Source of the DNA: Bacillota bacterium
Lineage (GTDB): Bacteria > Bacillota_A > Clostridia > Lachnospirales > Lachnospiraceae
Reading direction: 5' to 3'
Assembly (NCBI GenBank): GCA_023443925.1
Contig: JAEZSL010000180.1
Location: forward strand, 1 to 54,118
DNA length: 54,118 nt
Part shown: positions 17,545 through 26,277 of the stretch, in pieces
How the letters are laid out: the number at the start of each line of letters is the position of its first letter
How positions within the stretch are numbered: the stretch's first letter is position 1
The notes under the pieces: generated by a model
What the model saw: only the letters and a program-made list of their open reading frames with translations
Databases searched by the model: none
Told to the model about the DNA's origin: nothing
Position numbers and translations under genes: made by a program

Positions 17545-17832
17545 ATGGTAATCGGATGCTTAAAAATCAAAATTCACACACCCTGGGTCCATTCCTTAAA
17601 AGAAAAACGTATGGTGGTAAAAAGCTTGACGGCTAAGGTGCGTAATAAATATAATGTTTCTGTCTCGGAAGTCGAAGAACAAGATGTCCATCAGATAACC
17701 GTATTGGGAGCTGCCTGCATTGCCGGAGACGCTTCCCATGCAGACAGCATACTGGATCATGTGCTAAATTTTATTGAAAGTAATACGGAAGGTGAAATTC
17801 TTCACATTGAGCGGGAAATAATCCAGGAATAG
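17545..17832 (+). CDS. DUF503 (YlxP-like) protein
   Basis: 95-residue protein of the DUF503/YlxP family, recognised by the N-terminus MVIGCLKIKIHTP-W followed by HSLKEKR. Homologues usually sit in the rbfA/infB ribosome region, so its location beside a SagB-like gene is atypical. Its ATG lies 2 bases after the upstream stop, with GGAGA as ribosome binding site inside the preceding gene, so the two are translated from one RNA. Role unknown; a ribosome-related role is suggested only by the family's usual context. Confidence 0.85.
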   Translation: MVIGCLKIKIHTPWVHSLKEKRMVVKSLTAKVRNKYNVSVSEVEEQDVHQITVLGAACIAGDASHADSILDHVLNFIESNTEGEILHIEREIIQE

Positions 17833-17852
17833 GGAATGGTTGGAATCCGTAA

Positions 17853-19106
17853 TTACTCATATTTTATAGGATAGTCCAGGGTCTTAAAATAATCTGCCGG
17901 TGTTTCTGCACGGCGTATCTGTTGGATGGAACCATCCGGACGCAGCAGGAGCTCCGCTGTCTTTAGCTTCCCGTTAAAATTATTGGACTGTGCATATGTA
18001 TAAGCTCCGGCATCATGAAAAACCAATAGGTCGCCTGCCTCCATACGAGGCAGGCTTTTCTTGACCGCAAACCTGTCCCGGTCCTCACACAAGGCACCCG
18101 TTATGTCATAAATGGAGTCAGCCGGTACCGTTTCCTTGCCCGGAACCGATATAAAGTGGTAATTCGAATATCTGGACGGGCTCATAAAGCAGTTCGTGGA
18201 AGCATCCAGCCCCAGAAATTTTTTATAAGTTTCCTTCACATGAAGGACAGAGGAAACAAAGTACCCGTATGGTCCGGTCATGAAAATACCAAATTCAAGA
18301 TATAAGGGTATAGGAGTAAGGCCTGCAGTTCCTAAAATATCATCATAGGCTTTTTGGATTAAAGAGCCGACCTCGTTAATATCCGGGGCAGGGGTGTCCT
18401 CCTGATAGGGTATGCCAAGTCCTCCGGCCAGATTAATAAACTCAAATTGAATGTCCGTTCTCTGGTGGATTTCAACCACCTTCTGAAAGAGGCTTCGGAC
18501 ATTTCCATCAAAATATTCAGACTCTGTCCGGTGGCAGCCAAACTGGCTGTGCAGGCCAAACCTCCGAATTCCCAATGCTTTTAACCGGTGTACCCCTTCA
18601 ATAAATTGTTCCGGAGTAAATCCGAATTTATGATCCTCGTAATTTAAAATTGTTTTGTCCTGGTATTTGACGGTTCCTCCGGGATTTAGCCGGAAACAAA
18701 TAAGTTCCGGAATACCGGCACATTCCTTTAGATAGTCAATGTGGGAGAAGTCATCCAGGTTAATAATCGCAGCCAGGCTCTTTGCCTTCTTAAAATCCTG
18801 GGCGGGTGTCACATTGGAGGTAAACATGATTTTTTCGCCCGGAAAGGCACAGGAATCGGCTAACATTAGTTCCGTAAGAGAGGAGCAGTCGACACCGCAG
18901 TGTTCTTCCCGGAAAATATCCAGAATATAAGGATTTGGGGTGGCTTTTACCGCAAAGAATTCTAAAAAGCCCGGATTCCAGGAGAAAGCCTTATAAAGGC
19001 TCCGGATATTTTCACGGATGGCTCGTTCATCATAGAGATAAAAGGGTGTGGGATACTCTTTTACCAGCTTTTTTAATGTGTTAAAATCAAGGGGAAATTT
19101 TTTCAT
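17853..19106 (-). CDS. Diaminopimelate-decarboxylase-like PLP enzyme with an altered substrate motif
   Basis: 417 residues of the fold-type III decarboxylase family (LysA, ornithine and carboxynorspermidine decarboxylases). The PLP Lys54 lies in FFAVKATPNP, the Gly-rich FINLAGGLGIPY and the C-terminal HDAGAYTYAQ are present, and a Cys is seen in ALCEDRDRFA. The normal EPGR motif that binds PLP phosphate/substrate reads EFGIFMTGPYG here, so Pro and Arg are lost. This argues for a different substrate from meso-diaminopimelate. The ATG at 19106 is used because AGGAG overlaps the upstream GTG. Divergent from a MocR regulator, which probably controls it. Confidence 0.8.
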   Translation of the reverse strand: MKKFPLDFNTLKKLVKEYPTPFYLYDERAIRENIRSLYKAFSWNPGFLEFFAVKATPNPYILDIFREEHCGVDCSSLTELMLADSCAFPGEKIMFTSNVTPAQDFKKAKSLAAIINLDDFSHIDYLKECAGIPELICFRLNPGGTVKYQDKTILNYEDHKFGFTPEQFIEGVHRLKALGIRRFGLHSQFGCHRTESEYFDGNVRSLFQKVVEIHQRTDIQFEFINLAGGLGIPYQEDTPAPDINEVGSLIQKAYDDILGTAGLTPIPLYLEFGIFMTGPYGYFVSSVLHVKETYKKFLGLDASTNCFMSPSRYSNYHFISVPGKETVPADSIYDITGALCEDRDRFAVKKSLPRMEAGDLLVFHDAGAYTYAQSNNFNGKLKTAELLLRPDGSIQQIRRAETPADYFKTLDYPIKYE

Positions 19107-19285
19107 AAGGTTATTCACTCCTTTTTGTTTTTATGATATAGTAGTAGTTAATTTATTACTTTAGCAGAGAAAAGGATTTGTAAACTTACTATAATCATAA
19201 GAAAACAGATGTTGAAAAGCAAGCACCGGAACCACCATCTATACCGGTACAGATCAAGGGGATAATGGGAGATAGGAGGGCACTT

Positions 19286-20677
19286 ATGTATAAATATCAA
19301 AGGGTTGCGGAAGCTTTCCGGGAGAGTATGCTAAAAGGAAAGATAAAGCCGGGAGAAAAACTGCCTTCTGTGTTAAACCTTGCAAAAGAAACCGGATACA
19401 ATACGGACACCATTGTCAAAGCCTATAAGCTTTTGGAGGAAGAACACCTTATCTATGCCGCAGCCAAAAGCGGTTATTATGTGGTAAAATCCACTGTCAA
19501 GCCAGACAGGAAATCAGGCATCATTGATCTTCGTACCGTAAGTCCTCCGGAGGATATAAATCCATATAAGGATTTTTACCACTGCATGGAAAAATCCATT
19601 TCTGTTTATAAGAATAAGCTCTTTGAGTACGGGATGCCTCAGGGTATGGAGGAATTAAGGGCAGTGCTGGTAAAACATCTAATGAATTTTCAGATATTTA
19701 CAAACCCGCAGGATATCTTTATCACCACCGGTGCCCAGCAGGCTTTAGCAATCCTTGTTGCCATGAATTTTTCCAGCGGCAGAACGGCTGTGGTAATGGA
19801 GCAGCCTACTTATTCCGTAATGCTCTGTACTCTGGCTTGCTGCAAAGTGCCGGTTATCGGAATAAGCAGGACAGAGGAAGGGATTGATTTAGGAGAATTG
19901 GAGCGTATTTTTCAGACCGGAAAAGTGAAATTCTTTTATACCATGTCCAGATTTCAGAATCCTTCGGGCTATTGTTATACGAAAAAGCAGAAGAAGGAGA
20001 TTCTGCGTCTTGCGACACGATATGAAGTTTATATTGTAGAGGACGATTATGTGGGAAACCTGGAAATAAGGGAGAAGGAAGATTGTTTGTATACCCTGGG
20101 GGATAAGGAGAAGATTATTTATATACACAGTTTTTCCAAAACCTTGCTGCCGGGGCTGCGTCTTGGTATGGCAATCTTACCCGGGGTTTTGCAAAAGGAG
20201 TTTATACGGCATAAGCAGAGTATGGATCTGAATACGCCGGTACTAACACAGGGGGCATTGGAGATTTACATAAAGAGCAGTATGTATAAGGCACATGCAC
20301 AGCGGACAAAAACCTACTACAAAAATAAAATGGAAGTCTTGCGGAATGCATGCAGACAGCATCTAAACACTCATATCAAGTATCATATACCACCCACCGG
20401 TATCTATGCATTGATTGAAACAGGCAGGGTCAGGGCAGAAACTATTGTAAATCGTTTGGAAAAGCGGGGTATATTACTAAACAGTCTGGAAAGCAGTTAT
20501 CTGGATGGATTTACAGGAATCCAGGGAATCCGGCTGTGTTTATGTAACTGTGAAGACCAGGATATTGAAAGGGCTGTCATTTTGATCAATGCAGAGTTGG
20601 AAAAGGCTGATAAGAGAATGAATGATAAGGGAATGACTGATAAAAGAATGACTGATAAGGAAAAGGGGATAGAATAA
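19286..20677 (+). CDS. MocR-type (GntR-aminotransferase) transcriptional regulator
   Basis: 463 residues. An N-terminal GntR winged helix (about 1-70, with GEKLPSVLNLAKETGYNTDT) is joined to a class I aminotransferase fold carrying the PLP Lys285 (SFSKTLLPGLRLG). Such proteins, like GabR or PdxR, sense PLP or amino acid-PLP adducts and regulate a neighbour. Here the neighbour is the divergent decarboxylase, separated by about 180 bases. The ATG at 19286 follows AGGAGG. The last 25 residues are a degenerate repeat (DKRMTDK-like), coded by 15-base DNA repeats, and are probably dispensable. Confidence 0.9.
   Translation: MYKYQRVAEAFRESMLKGKIKPGEKLPSVLNLAKETGYNTDTIVKAYKLLEEEHLIYAAAKSGYYVVKSTVKPDRKSGIIDLRTVSPPEDINPYKDFYHCMEKSISVYKNKLFEYGMPQGMEELRAVLVKHLMNFQIFTNPQDIFITTGAQQALAILVAMNFSSGRTAVVMEQPTYSVMLCTLACCKVPVIGISRTEEGIDLGELERIFQTGKVKFFYTMSRFQNPSGYCYTKKQKKEILRLATRYEVYIVEDDYVGNLEIREKEDCLYTLGDKEKIIYIHSFSKTLLPGLRLGMAILPGVLQKEFIRHKQSMDLNTPVLTQGALEIYIKSSMYKAHAQRTKTYYKNKMEVLRNACRQHLNTHIKYHIPPTGIYALIETGRVRAETIVNRLEKRGILLNSLESSYLDGFTGIQGIRLCLCNCEDQDIERAVILINAELEKADKRMNDKGMTDKRMTDKEKGIE
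20607..20665 (+). repeat. 15-bp degenerate tandem repeat within the MocR gene end
   Basis: About four copies of GACTGATAAGAGAAT-like units extend the regulator's C-terminus with DK(R/G)M(T/N) repeats. Likely a recent in-frame slippage extension. Confidence 0.6.
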
Positions 20678-20729
20678 GCTTGGTCGCGATGGGTTCGTTA
20701 AAGCATTGATGAGCAGAATATAAGTGATA

Positions 20730-20939
20730 CTAAAAATCAACTGAAAATGAGCAGCGAGAGTAAAGAGCATCAAATAATAGTTGTAAATGAACTGAGGAAG
20801 TAACATTAAATAGAGCGGCTAGGGAAACACCGTATTCATTACAGAGAGCATCCTGTGTTTTACCCCCAGATGGATAAAGGTTAACGAGAGTACGTTTGAA
20901 ATCCTCGTCATACTGTATTCCAGTTTTACTTGTGGACAT
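20730..20939 (-). pseudogene. IS3-family transposase OrfA remnant
   Basis: Starting at ATG 20939, after AGGAGG, the reading frame gives MSTSKTGIQYDEDFKRTLV... followed by CNEYGVSLAAL. This is the N-terminal helix-turn-helix of IS3/IS150-type OrfA. After about 45 residues it loses resemblance to the family, and OrfB is absent, so only the left end of an insertion sequence remains. A matching terminal inverted repeat is seen at 20991-21008. Confidence 0.7.
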
Positions 20940-20990
20940 GAGTAGATACCTCCTTTTTGTGTCTTTACTTAATTGTAATATATGATTACT

Positions 20991-21008
20991 AATCGTGTCC
21001 ACTTTTAT
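20991..21008 (-). mobile_element. Probable IS3/IS150-type terminal inverted repeat
   Basis: On the minus strand this reads TAAAAGTGGACACGATT, close to the TGGACA-type ends of the IS150 group. It lies about 50 bases upstream of the OrfA remnant, as expected. No partner end is visible within the window. Confidence 0.5.
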
Positions 21009-21053
21009 AATATAGATCCAAACTCAATAATACACAGATAAGGAGATTGCTAA

Positions 21054-21545
21054 ATGAACAGCCCGACAGAATTTAAACTTAGAAACGCAGAAGAGAAGGA
21101 TATTCCGGTAATTTATGAATTGATAAAGGAACTGGCGGTTTATGAAAAGATGGAGGATAAATTAATTGCAACAGAAGAGATACTGAAGGAATCTTTATTT
21201 TCAAAAAAGGCGGCAGAAATAGCAATCGCTGAATATAACGGACATCCTGCCGGTTATGCCATGTACTTTTATAATTTTTCCTCATTTATCGGAAAACCGG
21301 GACTTTATCTGGAGGATATCTATATCCGCCCTCAATACAGAGGAAAGGGTTACGGCAAAAGTATTCTCTCCTATCTGGCGGAACTGGCGGTTAAAAAAGA
21401 CTGCTGGGGTATGGAATGGACTTGTCTGGACTGGAATGAACCCTCCATCCGTTTTTATGAAAGTATTGGAGCTGTACATCACGAGGGTTGGAGAATATAC
21501 CGGTTAAAGGGAGAAGCACTAGTTAACTTATCCAATTGTGAATAG
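21054..21545 (+). CDS. GNAT N-acetyltransferase (SSAT-like)
   Basis: 163 residues with the acetyl-CoA binding motif RPQYRGKGYGKS (about residues 92-103) and the downstream LDWNEPSIRFYESIGA motif. This is the pattern of spermidine/diamine N-acetyltransferase-like GNATs, which acetylate small polyamines or other amines. The start ATG follows AAGGAGA. It is a single gene between an IS remnant and the CoA operon. The acceptor substrate is not determined. Confidence 0.87.
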   Translation: MNSPTEFKLRNAEEKDIPVIYELIKELAVYEKMEDKLIATEEILKESLFSKKAAEIAIAEYNGHPAGYAMYFYNFSSFIGKPGLYLEDIYIRPQYRGKGYGKSILSYLAELAVKKDCWGMEWTCLDWNEPSIRFYESIGAVHHEGWRIYRLKGEALVNLSNCE

Positions 21546-21646
21546 AAATAACTGTATTGGAAAGCATGCAGGTAATGTGTTCTATAATTTATAAATATAT
21601 ATGATATATTTTTTGATCAAATTTGCGATTAAATTTTATTTATATA

Positions 21647-21697
21647 TTGACAGAAATGACACGCATGTCATATAATCAATTATGACACGCGTGTCAT
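21647..21697 (+). promoter_or_regulatory. Promoter with two TetR operator palindromes
   Basis: TTGACA (21647-21652), 18 bases, TATAAT (21671-21676). The palindrome ATGACACGCATGTCAT (21656-21671) fills the spacer, and a second, perfect one, ATGACACGCGTGTCAT (21682-21697), covers the predicted start site. The two centres are 26 bp apart. Binding of the TetR protein encoded next would block RNA polymerase completely. Confidence 0.9.
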
Positions 21698-21774
21698 TTG
21701 TATATTTATGTATAAGCTATCTTGAAAAATTATTATATTACTTAATGAAATTATTTGATTGGCAGGAGGAAAAT

Positions 21775-22365
21775 ATGCCTACTAAGTCATCTATAAAAAG
21801 AGAATTAATTTTGGATAGCGCAAAAGAAGTTTTTATCCAAAAAGGATTTAACCGTGTGACCATGAAGGATATTATTGAAAAATGTAATATTAGCAGAGGC
21901 GGAATTTATTTATATTATTCAACGGTAGATGAAATTTTTATCGAAGTAGTAAAAAAGCATAATCGCGCAAAAATCGACGGGATAAGATGCAGCATTGAAA
22001 ACAGTACGGATTTTCACCAATTGATAGATAGCTTTTTTGAAGAACAAAAGGAAAAATTGCTTAATATGGATAAGAGTTTATATGCTGCAATGATTGAATT
22101 TTGTTTCAGTCATAAAAACATATCGGACAGAGATTTTTACACAGAGCAGTTCTTTAATACAAAGAATATCATACTTGAGCTTCTGAAATTTGGCCAGCAA
22201 AGTAAATTAATAACAACACCAGATTTAGATGCTATCGCAAATACCATCTTGTTTATGCTTGAGGGACTGCGTTCCCTGGCAGTCTCCAGCGGAATACCAC
22301 CGGAATTGGCTGACAGCCAGCTGCAGATATGTAAGCGCATGGTTTATTCAAACATTTTTATTTAA
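21775..22365 (+). CDS. TetR-family regulator of the CoA operon
   Basis: 196 residues. The N-terminal helix-turn-helix (about 10-55: ILDSAKEVFIQKGFNRVTMK, IIEKCNISRGGIYLYY) is typical TetR; the C-terminal ligand domain is not assigned. The ATG at 21775 follows AGGAGG. It is first in a run with coaB, coaC, coaX and a pantothenate-type S component, with its own promoter bearing two operators, so it should repress itself and the pathway. Plausible signals are CoA, an acyl-CoA or a pantothenate derivative (inference). I recall a TetR-type CoaR proposed for CoA genes in streptococci, which would fit. Confidence 0.9.
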   Translation: MPTKSSIKRELILDSAKEVFIQKGFNRVTMKDIIEKCNISRGGIYLYYSTVDEIFIEVVKKHNRAKIDGIRCSIENSTDFHQLIDSFFEEQKEKLLNMDKSLYAAMIEFCFSHKNISDRDFYTEQFFNTKNIILELLKFGQQSKLITTPDLDAIANTILFMLEGLRSLAVSSGIPPELADSQLQICKRMVYSNIFI

Positions 22366-22383
22366 GAGAAAAGGAGACAACCT

Positions 22384-23154
22384 ATGAATATTCTTATTAC
22401 AGCAGGAGGAACATCGGAAAGAATAGATGAGGTCAGAAAAATCAGTAATGTTGCTACCGGACGTTTGGGCAGCCTGATTGCAGACGCATTTCTTGAGAAG
22501 GATATAGATGTCACTTATCTTTGTACCGAAGGCGCCATATTACCGAAAAGCAAAAAAGCGCGTATTCTCTATGTTGATGATGTACAAAATCTGAAGCTTA
22601 CACTGGAGAGCCTGCTGGAAGAACTGAGCTTTGATGCGGTTATTCATAGCATGGCGGTCAGCGACTATTCTGTGAAATTCAGCGTTACTTCTTATGAATT
22701 GGCAGATTATCTGACGAATTCGCTTCTGAAAATGGATAATCAACCGGTAAGCAGGGAGCAGCTTTTAACACAAATCAATCTTGCGTTATCCGAATATGCA
22801 GTAAATCAGGCTCCTACTAAAATATCTTCAGAAATCGAGAACTTATATCTCTGTCTTGAAAAAACACCAAAAGTAATCAAAATTTTTAAAGAGCTTCAGC
22901 CGGATACGGTCCTTGTAGGCTTTAAATTATTGGCGAATGTGAATGAAGAGGTACTCTTAAATGCGGCAAAAAACTTAATGCATACGAATCATTGTGATTA
23001 TGTACTTGCAAATGATAAAAGGGATATTAACTCAGCTCATCATGCGGGAATTCTGATTGGAGCAGACCGGACTGTGGGCCGGTTCAATACGAAACAGGAA
23101 ATAGCGGATGGAATTGTGAACTGCGTAATACAGAAAATTAGGGATAAAGTGTGA
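22384..23154 (+). CDS. coaB: Phosphopantothenate--cysteine ligase (CoaB, stand-alone)
   Basis: 256 residues corresponding to the CoaB half of the usual CoaBC fusion. It joins 4'-phosphopantothenate and cysteine. The N-terminus ILITAGGTSERIDEVR-x-ISN is the family signature, and the central SMAVSDY and later VGFK-LL regions are also present. AAAAGGAG precedes the ATG, 18 bases after the tetR stop. Separate CoaB and CoaC are typical of streptococci, enterococci and some Clostridia, and their gene order here matches. A tandem repeat of about 140 bases follows before coaC. Confidence 0.9.
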   Translation: MNILITAGGTSERIDEVRKISNVATGRLGSLIADAFLEKDIDVTYLCTEGAILPKSKKARILYVDDVQNLKLTLESLLEELSFDAVIHSMAVSDYSVKFSVTSYELADYLTNSLLKMDNQPVSREQLLTQINLALSEYAVNQAPTKISSEIENLYLCLEKTPKVIKIFKELQPDTVLVGFKLLANVNEEVLLNAAKNLMHTNHCDYVLANDKRDINSAHHAGILIGADRTVGRFNTKQEIADGIVNCVIQKIRDKV

Positions 23155-23173
23155 TAGAAAGTATTTATATTAT

Positions 23174-23312
23174 AAGAGTATTTCACTCTAGAAGAGAGAT
23201 TCACACTGAAGAGTGATTCGCATTGAAGAGTGATTCACATTGGATAAGTAATTCACACTAGAAAAGTGATTCACATTGAAAGAATGATTTACATTGAAAA
23301 GTGTAGGGTATT
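23174..23312 (+). repeat. Degenerate 17-18-bp tandem repeat between coaB and coaC
   Basis: About seven imperfect copies of GAAGAGTGATTCACATT. No ORF or stable hairpin pattern was seen. It interrupts an otherwise tight operon, leaving a 235-base gap. Confidence 0.8.
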
Positions 23313-23389
23313 ATTTTTAAGGGATACCATAAGAGGATTCTTTCAACTGTTGTTATGCAAGCGTACAAAAAACGCGGATGGGAGTAAAA

Positions 23390-23938
23390 ATGAAAAACAT
23401 TGTTCTGGGAGTTACTGGGAGCATTTCAGCATATAAAGCGGCTGAAATTACAAACACTTTAACAAAAATGGGTCATAATATTGAGGTGATTATGACTAAG
23501 GGCGGTATGGAATTTATTACGCCGCTGACCCTGCAGACCCTGTCGAAAAACAGAGTTTATACGGATGCATTTCAATTGGACTATCCAAGGGAGGTTAAGC
23601 ATATTTCACTTTCGAAAAAAGCAGACCTGTTTATAATTGCACCGGCAACTGCCAATATTATCGGAAAAATAGCAAGCGGAATTGGGGATGATATGCTCTC
23701 CTCTGTTGCCTTGGCGATGAGAGAAATTCCTATGCTGATTGCTCCTGCCATGAATACAAGAATGTGGGAAAATCCAATTGTACAGGAAAATATCCAAAAG
23801 CTGAAAACGTGTGGTTATCAAATCATTGAACCCCGAGAGGCCAGACTTGCCGATGGTGACCTTGGTAAAGGAGCTCTTGCAGAGGTTAACGATATTATTC
23901 AAATCATATGTGAACAGCTTCAGAGGAATAGCCAATGA
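23390..23938 (+). CDS. coaC: Phosphopantothenoylcysteine decarboxylase (CoaC)
   Basis: 182-residue flavoprotein of the HFCD family that forms 4'-phosphopantetheine. The FMN-binding start VLGVTGSISAYKA, the active-site His71 (VKHISLS) and the substrate motif PAMNTRMW are all present. The ATG at 23390 follows GGAG inside the upstream alternative start (23378). Its stop overlaps the coaX start (ATGA), so the two are translationally coupled. Confidence 0.93.
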   Translation: MKNIVLGVTGSISAYKAAEITNTLTKMGHNIEVIMTKGGMEFITPLTLQTLSKNRVYTDAFQLDYPREVKHISLSKKADLFIIAPATANIIGKIASGIGDDMLSSVALAMREIPMLIAPAMNTRMWENPIVQENIQKLKTCGYQIIEPREARLADGDLGKGALAEVNDIIQIICEQLQRNSQ

Positions 23939-24723
23939 TTTTGCTGTTTAATATCGGAAATACTAACCTGACATATGGTTTATATCATCAGAAAATTATT
24001 AACCTGGAGCGTTTCCCTATTGAAGCATTAATTCATCAGGGAGATATTGAGATGCTGTGCAGCGAACTTTTAAAACACAACGAACTGTCATTGGCAGAAA
24101 TCCGGGGAATTATTTTATCCTCAGTAGTCCCTGAAAAAACACCATTACTGCTGGAAACCTTGAAAAGCTGTTTTTCCATTGAACCGCTTTTCATTTCTGA
24201 TAAAACCCAATGGGGGTTTGACTGCTCTTCTTACTCAGGAACTTTAGGAACAGACCGGCTGTTATGCTGCCAAGGAGCACTAATAAAATATAAACCTCCT
24301 TTTATCGTAATTGATTGCGGAACCGCAACTACCATTAATGTAATCGAAGAATCCGGTGCATTTATCGGAGGAGTCATTTTGCCGGGAATTATAACGGGTA
24401 TGCAGGCAATTGCTTCAAGAACATCACTGCTGCAGCCAGTAACAATTACAAAACCTAAGTCAGTAATAGGAAGAAACACAGCAGAATGTATGCTGTCCGG
24501 GGTTTTATACGGGTCGGCAGCTCAGTTAGAAGGCTTGGTAAAACGTATCTGGCAAGAAACCGACGAAGAAATGAGTGTCATTATTACTGGCGGTAATGGG
24601 AGTATGATAGTTCCATATCTTTCAATTACATCCCATTATGAACCTAATTTATTACTAGAGGGATTAGTGATGCAATATAAAAACAATCAAAAAGAACTGT
24701 TTAGAAAGGAAGTATTTCGTTGA
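23935..24723 (+). CDS. coaX: Type III pantothenate kinase-like protein, first Asp replaced by Asn
   Basis: 262 residues of the ASKHA-fold CoaX family, which phosphorylates pantothenate. GTDRL, IDCGTATTINV and the late ITGGNG motif are recognisable. The first phosphate motif, normally D-x-G-N-T near residue 6, reads FNIGNTN here: Asn6 replaces the invariant Asp. Enzyme activity is therefore uncertain. Start ATG overlaps the coaC stop by 4 bases and the S-component gene follows with overlap, so the operon is tight. Together the genes cover pantothenate uptake to 4'-phosphopantetheine. Confidence 0.88.
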   Translation: MILLFNIGNTNLTYGLYHQKIINLERFPIEALIHQGDIEMLCSELLKHNELSLAEIRGIILSSVVPEKTPLLLETLKSCFSIEPLFISDKTQWGFDCSSYSGTLGTDRLLCCQGALIKYKPPFIVIDCGTATTINVIEESGAFIGGVILPGIITGMQAIASRTSLLQPVTITKPKSVIGRNTAECMLSGVLYGSAAQLEGLVKRIWQETDEEMSVIITGGNGSMIVPYLSITSHYEPNLLLEGLVMQYKNNQKELFRKEVFR

Positions 24724-25349
24724 ATGTACGTGAAAATACTAAAAAATTAATATTTGCTGCTCTTTTTGGCTCAATAATTTTACTCTTAAATTTTACACCT
24801 GTCGGATATATACAACTGCCATTAATAAAAGCAACAATTATTCATGTGCCTGTAATTATAGGTTCCATTATACTTGGTCCGGGAGTTGGAGCTGGGCTGG
24901 GCTTTGTTTTCGGACTGACAAGTCTATATAATAATACTTTTACGCCAACACTTCTATCATTTGTTTTTTCGCCTGCGATACCGATACCAGGCACAGACGG
25001 CGGAAGTTTGAATGCAATCATTGTAGCGTTTATTCCACGCATTCTGGTAGGTATTCTGCCCTACTATGTATATAAATTGCTCGATAAACTTCTAAAAGGA
25101 AAAAATAGGATGCTCTCACTAAGCCTTAGTGGGATTACCGGTTCCATGACAAATACAATTCTCGTGATGAATCTTATTTATATCTTATTCCGGGATGCTT
25201 ATAGTAAGGCAATCAATATTCCCGCCGGGTCTGTGTATAAAGCAATCTTGGTAATTATTTTTACAAATGGATTGGCAGAAGCTGTACTGGCTGCAGTTAT
25301 CACAGCAGCTGTCTGCCGGGCAATTCAAAGATATTGGAGATTAACATAA
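24720..25349 (+). CDS. ECF transporter S component, probable pantothenate carrier (PanT-like)
   Basis: 209 residues with six predicted membrane helices, of the ECF S-component type (N-terminal KKLIFAALFGSII and later PRILVGILPYYVYK motif). S components bind a vitamin and work with a shared EcfAA'T module encoded elsewhere. Its overlap with coaX (TTG start at 24720 on the TGA stop) and the CoA pathway operon point to pantothenate as substrate. AAAGGAAG lies about 7 bases upstream of the TTG. Confidence 0.85.
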   Translation: MNVRENTKKLIFAALFGSIILLLNFTPVGYIQLPLIKATIIHVPVIIGSIILGPGVGAGLGFVFGLTSLYNNTFTPTLLSFVFSPAIPIPGTDGGSLNAIIVAFIPRILVGILPYYVYKLLDKLLKGKNRMLSLSLSGITGSMTNTILVMNLIYILFRDAYSKAINIPAGSVYKAILVIIFTNGLAEAVLAAVITAAVCRAIQRYWRLT

Positions 25350-25410
25350 AAGCTTACTTTTTGCCACAAGACTAAATTGTCTTTGTCTTCTAATTTACGA
25401 ATTAGGCTAT

Positions 25411-25431
25411 AATATGCGAAGCATATTTTAT
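25411..25431 (+). terminator. Possible terminator after the CoA operon
   Basis: AATATGC-GAA-GCATATT is a perfect 7-bp stem with a GAA loop, followed by TTTATT. The T-run is short. Confidence 0.5.
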
Positions 25432-25498
25432 TGCTTCCGTCTATGCATAGTGTTCCGCCAAATTATCAGGAGTTAGGACAGCATAGATAGCTAATATA

Positions 25499-26275
25499 TT
25501 ACATTCCCATACTTTCATACTTACTAATACCCCTGTAAAAAATAGTTTTGGCAAGCAGAAAATATAACCCCGTTGCAGCAAGTACAATCAGGGTATACAA
25601 AAAGATATGTTCTCCCCGAAGGATTAGCACAGGAACAAAGCCCACAAACCCTGCCGGAATCAGAAATAATAAAATAAACTGCATCCAGCCGGGATAGATT
25701 GTTACAGGATACTTGGCATACTCACCGACGCTATAGATAAGAAAGGTCGCATTAGTCGGTTCTCCGTTACTCCAAAAGACACTGCAGGCACCAATGAGAT
25801 TGTAAGACAGTCGTATGGCCGTACCGGTCAGGGTAAAGATAATACAGAGGAAAAGGGATAAGGGTGATACCCAGTCTAATAATACTAATCCCATACCAAT
25901 GTTGAAAATACCCATGATTAGAACACCGATACCTTGCAGACCGATTTCGTAGGATAAAATCTGGTATAACGGAGAAATTGGCCGCGCCAGCATAACATCA
26001 AATTCACCACGGAACACTAGGGCCGGAAGGTGCCAGATCCCGTCCACAAAAATGCTGGTCAGACCTTCGGAGGCACACATGAAGCCCAAAATCAGGTAGA
26101 GTTCACCTTCCCGCCACCCGGCGATATCCGGGATATTGCGGAAGAGTACGAAGACAGTTCCCATCATAAGTGTTCTCATCAAAATTCCGGAACAGACCAT
26201 CATCCAGAAATTTAACGTGTATTCCATCTGGGTTTTTATGTATTGTGCTTTAAATTGAAAAAATATTTTTATCAT
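25499..26275 (-). CDS. ABC-2 type transporter permease (DUF990 type)
   Basis: 258 residues with about six membrane helices. This is one of two homologous permeases encoded together with an ABC ATPase (three genes with 2- and 4-base spacing or overlap). The triad corresponds to the ABC-2/DUF990 exporters widespread in Firmicutes, whose substrates are mostly unknown. The start ATG 26275 lies 2 bases after the upstream stop with GGGGG(T) as ribosome binding site. TTG 26281 is an alternative. Confidence 0.85.
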   Translation of the reverse strand: MIKIFFQFKAQYIKTQMEYTLNFWMMVCSGILMRTLMMGTVFVLFRNIPDIAGWREGELYLILGFMCASEGLTSIFVDGIWHLPALVFRGEFDVMLARPISPLYQILSYEIGLQGIGVLIMGIFNIGMGLVLLDWVSPLSLFLCIIFTLTGTAIRLSYNLIGACSVFWSNGEPTNATFLIYSVGEYAKYPVTIYPGWMQFILLFLIPAGFVGFVPVLILRGEHIFLYTLIVLAATGLYFLLAKTIFYRGISKYESMGM

Positions 26276-26277
26276 AT

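Noticed and set aside
20540..20806. 88-codon minus-strand frame with SFISHSL repeats
   Set aside because: Reverse reading of the 15-bp repeats at the end of the MocR gene.
23174..23312. CRISPR array
   Set aside because: Units are 17-18 bp, head-to-tail without spacers, and no cas gene is present; the same applies to 28415-28645.
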